Assembly (NCBI GenBank): GCA_003427395.1
Contig: BFEA01000586.1
Span: 560,386-592,008 of the forward strand
Length of the DNA: 31,623 nucleotides
Source: Chara braunii
Lineage: Eukaryota; Streptophyta; Charophyceae; Charales; Characeae
Direction of reading: 5' to 3'
In this document: one piece after another, positions 29,232 through 31,623 of the stretch
Layout of the letters: each line of letters begins with the position of its first letter
Numbering within the stretch: position 1 is the first letter of the stretch
The notes under the pieces: generated by a model
What the model was told of the DNA's origin: nothing
Seen by the model: the letters and a program-made list of their open reading frames with translations, nothing else
The model's database searches: none
Translations under genes and position numbers: made by a program

Positions 29232-29235
<4 letters not shown>
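28656..29235 (+). repeat. Repeat unit R1, copy B
   Basis: Second direct copy of R1, about 1.25 kb after copy A. Contains an intact 62-codon ORF at 28909-29097. The segment from about 28875 to 29284 forms the left arm of a large inverted repeat with 29716-30131. Confidence 0.92.
28909..29097 (+). CDS. Small conserved ORF in R1-B, function unknown
   Basis: 62 codons, starting MDDPPSTFRCFQGVLTLKDF and ending SEGLIRPYLTFIKV. The inverted copy C encodes the same length with 7 amino-acid differences. By hand count the two differ at 16 bases, 8 of them silent, which is more silent change than expected for a neutral sequence (about a third of expected replacement change). A good 3' splice site (ctgttttcag before ggtgta) lies 12 codons into the ORF, so the true coding part could be an exon starting at GVLTLKDF. 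I do not recognise the family. There is no signal peptide, membrane segment or metal motif. Copy A has a stop. It may be an exon carried by a transposable element. Confidence 0.35.
   Translation: MDDPPSTFRCFQGVLTLKDFYEVMDMVSVRFKQISPKLQSDAFLKKCQSEGLIRPYLTFIKV

Positions 29236-29284
<49 letters not shown>
29236..29284. repeat. (GA)n microsatellite between R1-B and R2
   Basis: Same position as the array at 27991-28071. It pairs with the CT array at 29716-29771 as part of the large inverted repeat. Confidence 0.95.
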
Positions 29285-29289
<5 letters not shown>

Positions 29290-29711
29290 TGACAGACAAT
29301 GCTCCACTACAGTTGTTGGAGGACATTCCTCGAAGAATTGCGGACTACACCGACGGTTTTACTTTATTTCCCTTTACGAGATTTTGCCTATATTCACTTA
29401 AGAATCCTCTACATTCACGAAAAGTGCGAGTTCCCCTTTGTTCTCCGCTACCAGGTGCTGATTCAGGGGTTCTTAAACCACTAGTACTTGACCCATACAT
29501 GATCGGTCGCGGACCTTCCCCGTTAACGTGCCAGTACCTTAGGGGGTCGGCCAAGGGAAGGCCCAGTCGGTGCTTGAAGGCCACGCGCCACTGTTTTGGC
29601 ATGACACCACCACGAACAGGGGAATCTAAAAGAAAAAGTACAAAAAAAAAACAAAGTAGAAAAATAATTTTGTTTTCTTCGATGGTGTGCACCACCATGC
29701 AGGGTTTTTTT

Positions 29712-29715
<4 letters not shown>
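29285..29715 (+). repeat. Repeat unit R2, copy 2
   Basis: Second copy of R2. It has an extra segment near 29534-29550 (gtaccttagggggtcgg) that copy 1 lacks. It ends at gtgtgcacc and then a T run and CT array, and forms the spacer of the inverted repeat. Confidence 0.9.

Positions 29716-29771
<56 letters not shown>
29716..29771. repeat. (CT)n microsatellite, inverted GA array
   Basis: About 28 CT units marking the start of the inverted R1-C. The orientation switch from GA to CT shows that the array was inverted together with R1. Confidence 0.97.
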
Positions 29772-29774
<3 letters not shown>

Positions 29775-30131
29775 TCCACCACTTTTTTTTATTAGACTAA
29801 GTTGCAACATCCCGCCTCAAGCTTTGTAAAAGCTTCGTTGGGCGGGGACCTATAGGGTTTCATTTTCCTTTTCCGTTCCTCTTAGTACGCTTTCAACTTG
29901 TTCGTTTGCTTTAAACTTTTACGAAATTCGAATACGGTCGGATCAACCCCTCAGATTGACACTTTTTCAATAATGCATCTGATTGCAATTTCGGTGATAT
30001 CTGTTTGAATCTGACGGAGACCATGTCAAGAACTTTGTAGAAGTCCTTTAGTGTCAGTACACCCTGAAAACAGTGAAAAGTAGATGGTGGGTCATCCACT
30101 TTCTTAAAAGTTGGTGCTCGGAAGTCGACTC
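29772..30131 (-). repeat. Repeat unit R1, copy C, inverted and truncated
   Basis: Complementary to about 28875-29235 of copy B. Landmarks, complemented, include gtggacacgag, gcctcaagctttgtaaaagc, cgaacaagttgaaag and ctgttttcagggtgtact. Similarity stops at gaagtcgactc (about 30131), so the distal part of R1 is missing. It carries an intact 62-codon ORF. Confidence 0.92.
29911..30099 (-). CDS. Small conserved ORF in R1-C, function unknown
   Basis: Counterpart of the ORF at 28909-29097, same length, starting MDDPPSTFHCFQGVLTLKDF and ending SEGLIRPYSNFVKV. Substitutions relative to B are mostly conservative in the middle (M/L, F/L, I/V) and cluster at the C-terminus. The splice-acceptor-like ctgttttcag is kept. 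No promoter or partner exon is identified. It could be a captured exon rather than a free-standing gene. Confidence 0.35.
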   Translation of the reverse strand: MDDPPSTFHCFQGVLTLKDFYKVLDMVSVRFKQISPKLQSDALLKKCQSEGLIRPYSNFVKV

Positions 30132-30913
30132 AATAATGCTCTTTTACTTGGATCCCATTTTTTATCCTTTGATATATTTTTTTTTTCAGAAACGAGAAAG
30201 GTTCCTGTTTCTCTTGTTTTTATTTTTTATTTATTTTTCTTTTCTATTTTTCTTTCGTTTTTTTCCATTTCTTCTTCAAGCAGGTTCGACAAGTGAGCTC
30301 TTGGTAGTTTGAGCCTCAACACAGCTCGGCGTACCAATCGGTCGAGGCTCGAACTTTGTAGTTGGGCCACATACTGGTGGTTTAACTTGAGACTATGTGT
30401 GATGGTATCCATTTTCAAAAGTTTTCTAAAAGGTGGTTCACTTTTTCAATGCATAAAGTCGTAATTCTAACCCCCGTGGAAATCAAGAGCACGGTTTTCC
30501 TCCAAGACCACGCAGTGGAGCACAACCCTAAAAAAAGAGTTGAGCACCTGTTTTCTTGCGGCAGGGTAGGGGGCATCTGCTTTTGGAACTTCTGAGCGAG
30601 ACGTGCCGACCTTGGCCGCCTACTTTTGGAACTGCAGAGTCATGATGTGCTGACCTCCACACATTGAGGGCATAGTCACATCAGAAATCTTTCCAGTTCT
30701 CTAGGGTGGGAAATGCGGTCATATACATCCAGGAAAGTCCTTTTTTTTTTCTTTTTTTTTTTTAACATCCGGGAAAGTTATAGTCTAAGTATCCCGGAGT
30801 GTGAGGGCCTTGTTCCACACCACTTGAGTTCAAGAGCGAAGCGAAAAATCACCGTTCCCCCCTCCCCCCCTTAGAGTGACCCGCTTTGGTTTCACTTTTT
30901 GGCTTCCCCAAGG
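30132..30913. other. Unassigned DNA with small local duplications
   Basis: Two-unit duplications: cttttggaactt(c)tgag...gtgccgacctt (30580) and cttttggaactgcagag...gtgctgacctc (30624); ca(t)ccaggaaagtcc and catccgggaaagtta either side of a T tract (30728-30780). No gene recognised. Confidence 0.4.
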
Positions 30914-31001
30914 TGTGCGCTTGAAACTCAAGGGCAACACAGCCAAAGTCGCCCTTGAATTCAAGTCGCCTCCAGGAGGTGACTTGAGTTCAAGAGCGCA
31001 C
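30914..31001. repeat. Near-perfect 20-bp hairpin inside longer inverted repeats
   Basis: 30954-30973 (cttgaattcaagtcgcctcc) and 30975-30994 (ggaggtgacttgagttcaag) are inverted copies with 18 of 20 positions complementary and a single-base spacer. Both exceptions would be G-U pairs in a plus-strand RNA. Weaker outer arms follow: gtgcgcttgaaactcaag at 30914 and gagcgcac ending at 31001. The phrase gacttgagttcaagagcg is related to cacttgagttcaagagcg at 30820. Confidence 0.75.
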
Positions 31002-31623
31002 CCTTTGGACAGTCGAGAAAACCCGGTTTTTTTATTTCCACATTTTCGTTTGTTCCTGGATCATGGCTGTTTTTTGTTGGCGGCCTCGCAGAGAACACCA
31101 TACAGTCCCTTGCTGGTGGCCGGTAGAAGTAGTGGTACCGCGGTCAATTGAAGCCGTTGTCCCAGCAGTGGTATCGGGGGCATCTTTGACCATTGCTGCG
31201 CTTTGCAAGTCCGTCGTGAGGTGACCGTTTTGAAAATTGAAAGGTAGCAGTGAGGAGCGAGGGGAAGGGTTGGGGTTGGGAGTGGTTGGGTTGTGGTTTG
31301 TTAAGGTAAACACGACAGCGTGAATGGTGTTGTGTGTACTACAAGATAATGGGAAATGAGGCAGGAGCATGCGTGCCAACCTGCAATTCTAGAGCCACTT
31401 GCATGGCTGACCACGTGAGGAAGTTGTTGTGACTCTGTCTCATCCTCCTCTGCCTGCTCGTCGTCGTCCTCGTGCACTTCTACTTATGATTGTGGGTACG
31501 TCGTTTACCACGGAGGTGGAAAATGATGAAAGTGGTCAAGCAGACCGCCCATAAGGGAGGCATGGCAGGCGGTGACGAGCGCGAGCACTTGTTCTACGAC
31601 ATGGGGGGGTTGAGGGGGGGGGG
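31002..31623. other. Unassigned DNA ending in a poly-G run
   Basis: A 115-codon minus-strand ORF (31032-31379) is Thr/Asn/Pro-rich with no domain. The next 240 bases contain gtcgtcgtcctcgtg and similar triplets that could code an acidic stretch on the minus strand, but stops interrupt it. The window ends in G homopolymers (31603-31623). Confidence 0.3.

Noticed and set aside
31032-31379. 115-codon minus-strand ORF
   Set aside because: Thr/Asn/Pro-rich with no motif and no splice or promoter support; kept only as a note on the region.

Overview
The window looks like nuclear DNA from a large, repeat-rich eukaryotic genome. There is no operon structure and no dense coding. It holds long homopolymer and dinucleotide tracts, several families of dispersed transposon-like repeats, decayed ribosomal DNA, a Penelope-like reverse transcriptase and a CCHC zinc-knuckle/coiled-coil ORF. 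The style (CCHC plus long charged coiled coil, Penelope-like RT, plant-type repeats) reminds me of streptophyte algae such as Chara. That is an impression, not something the sequence proves. Only two segments have protein-level signal that I trust.

Layout: 1-2.1 kb carries two copies of a hairpin-type inverted-repeat element (8-bp target duplications visible) and a purine-rich repeat. 2.1-6.2 kb is AT-rich with local tandem repeats and no recognisable gene. 6.2-8.3 kb has a small TIR element (family Y) and a head-to-tail run of a TIR element (family X) sitting in TA repeats. 8.3-9.2 kb is an odd GC-rich, hairpin-dense segment. 9.9-11.8 kb is a decayed Penelope-like retroelement with an RT core. 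12-16 kb is low-complexity and tandem-repeat sequence. 16.2-17.1 kb has family X inverted, with a related nested element. 17.5-18.2 kb has degenerate large-subunit rRNA pieces in opposite orientations. 18.3-22.3 kb has tandem repeats and unassigned DNA. 22.3-24.9 kb has a minus-strand zinc-knuckle gene flanked on both sides by retroelement fragments. 24.9-25.9 kb is a family Y copy split by a family X copy. 27.3-30.1 kb is a repeat unit present three times (two direct, one inverted), punctuated by long GA/CT arrays, with a short ORF conserved in two copies.

The most interesting observations are these. (i) A 47-nt hammerhead-ribozyme-like motif occurs at equivalent places in both retroelement copies, on the strand opposite the RT. 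(ii) The zinc-knuckle gene is sandwiched between retroelement fragments. (iii) The 62-codon ORF in the GA-bounded repeat has a substitution pattern suggestive of past selection. (iv) Family X is arranged head-to-tail with TA-repeat junctions and a duplicated internal motif. All identifications are by eye. No database search or folding program was run.
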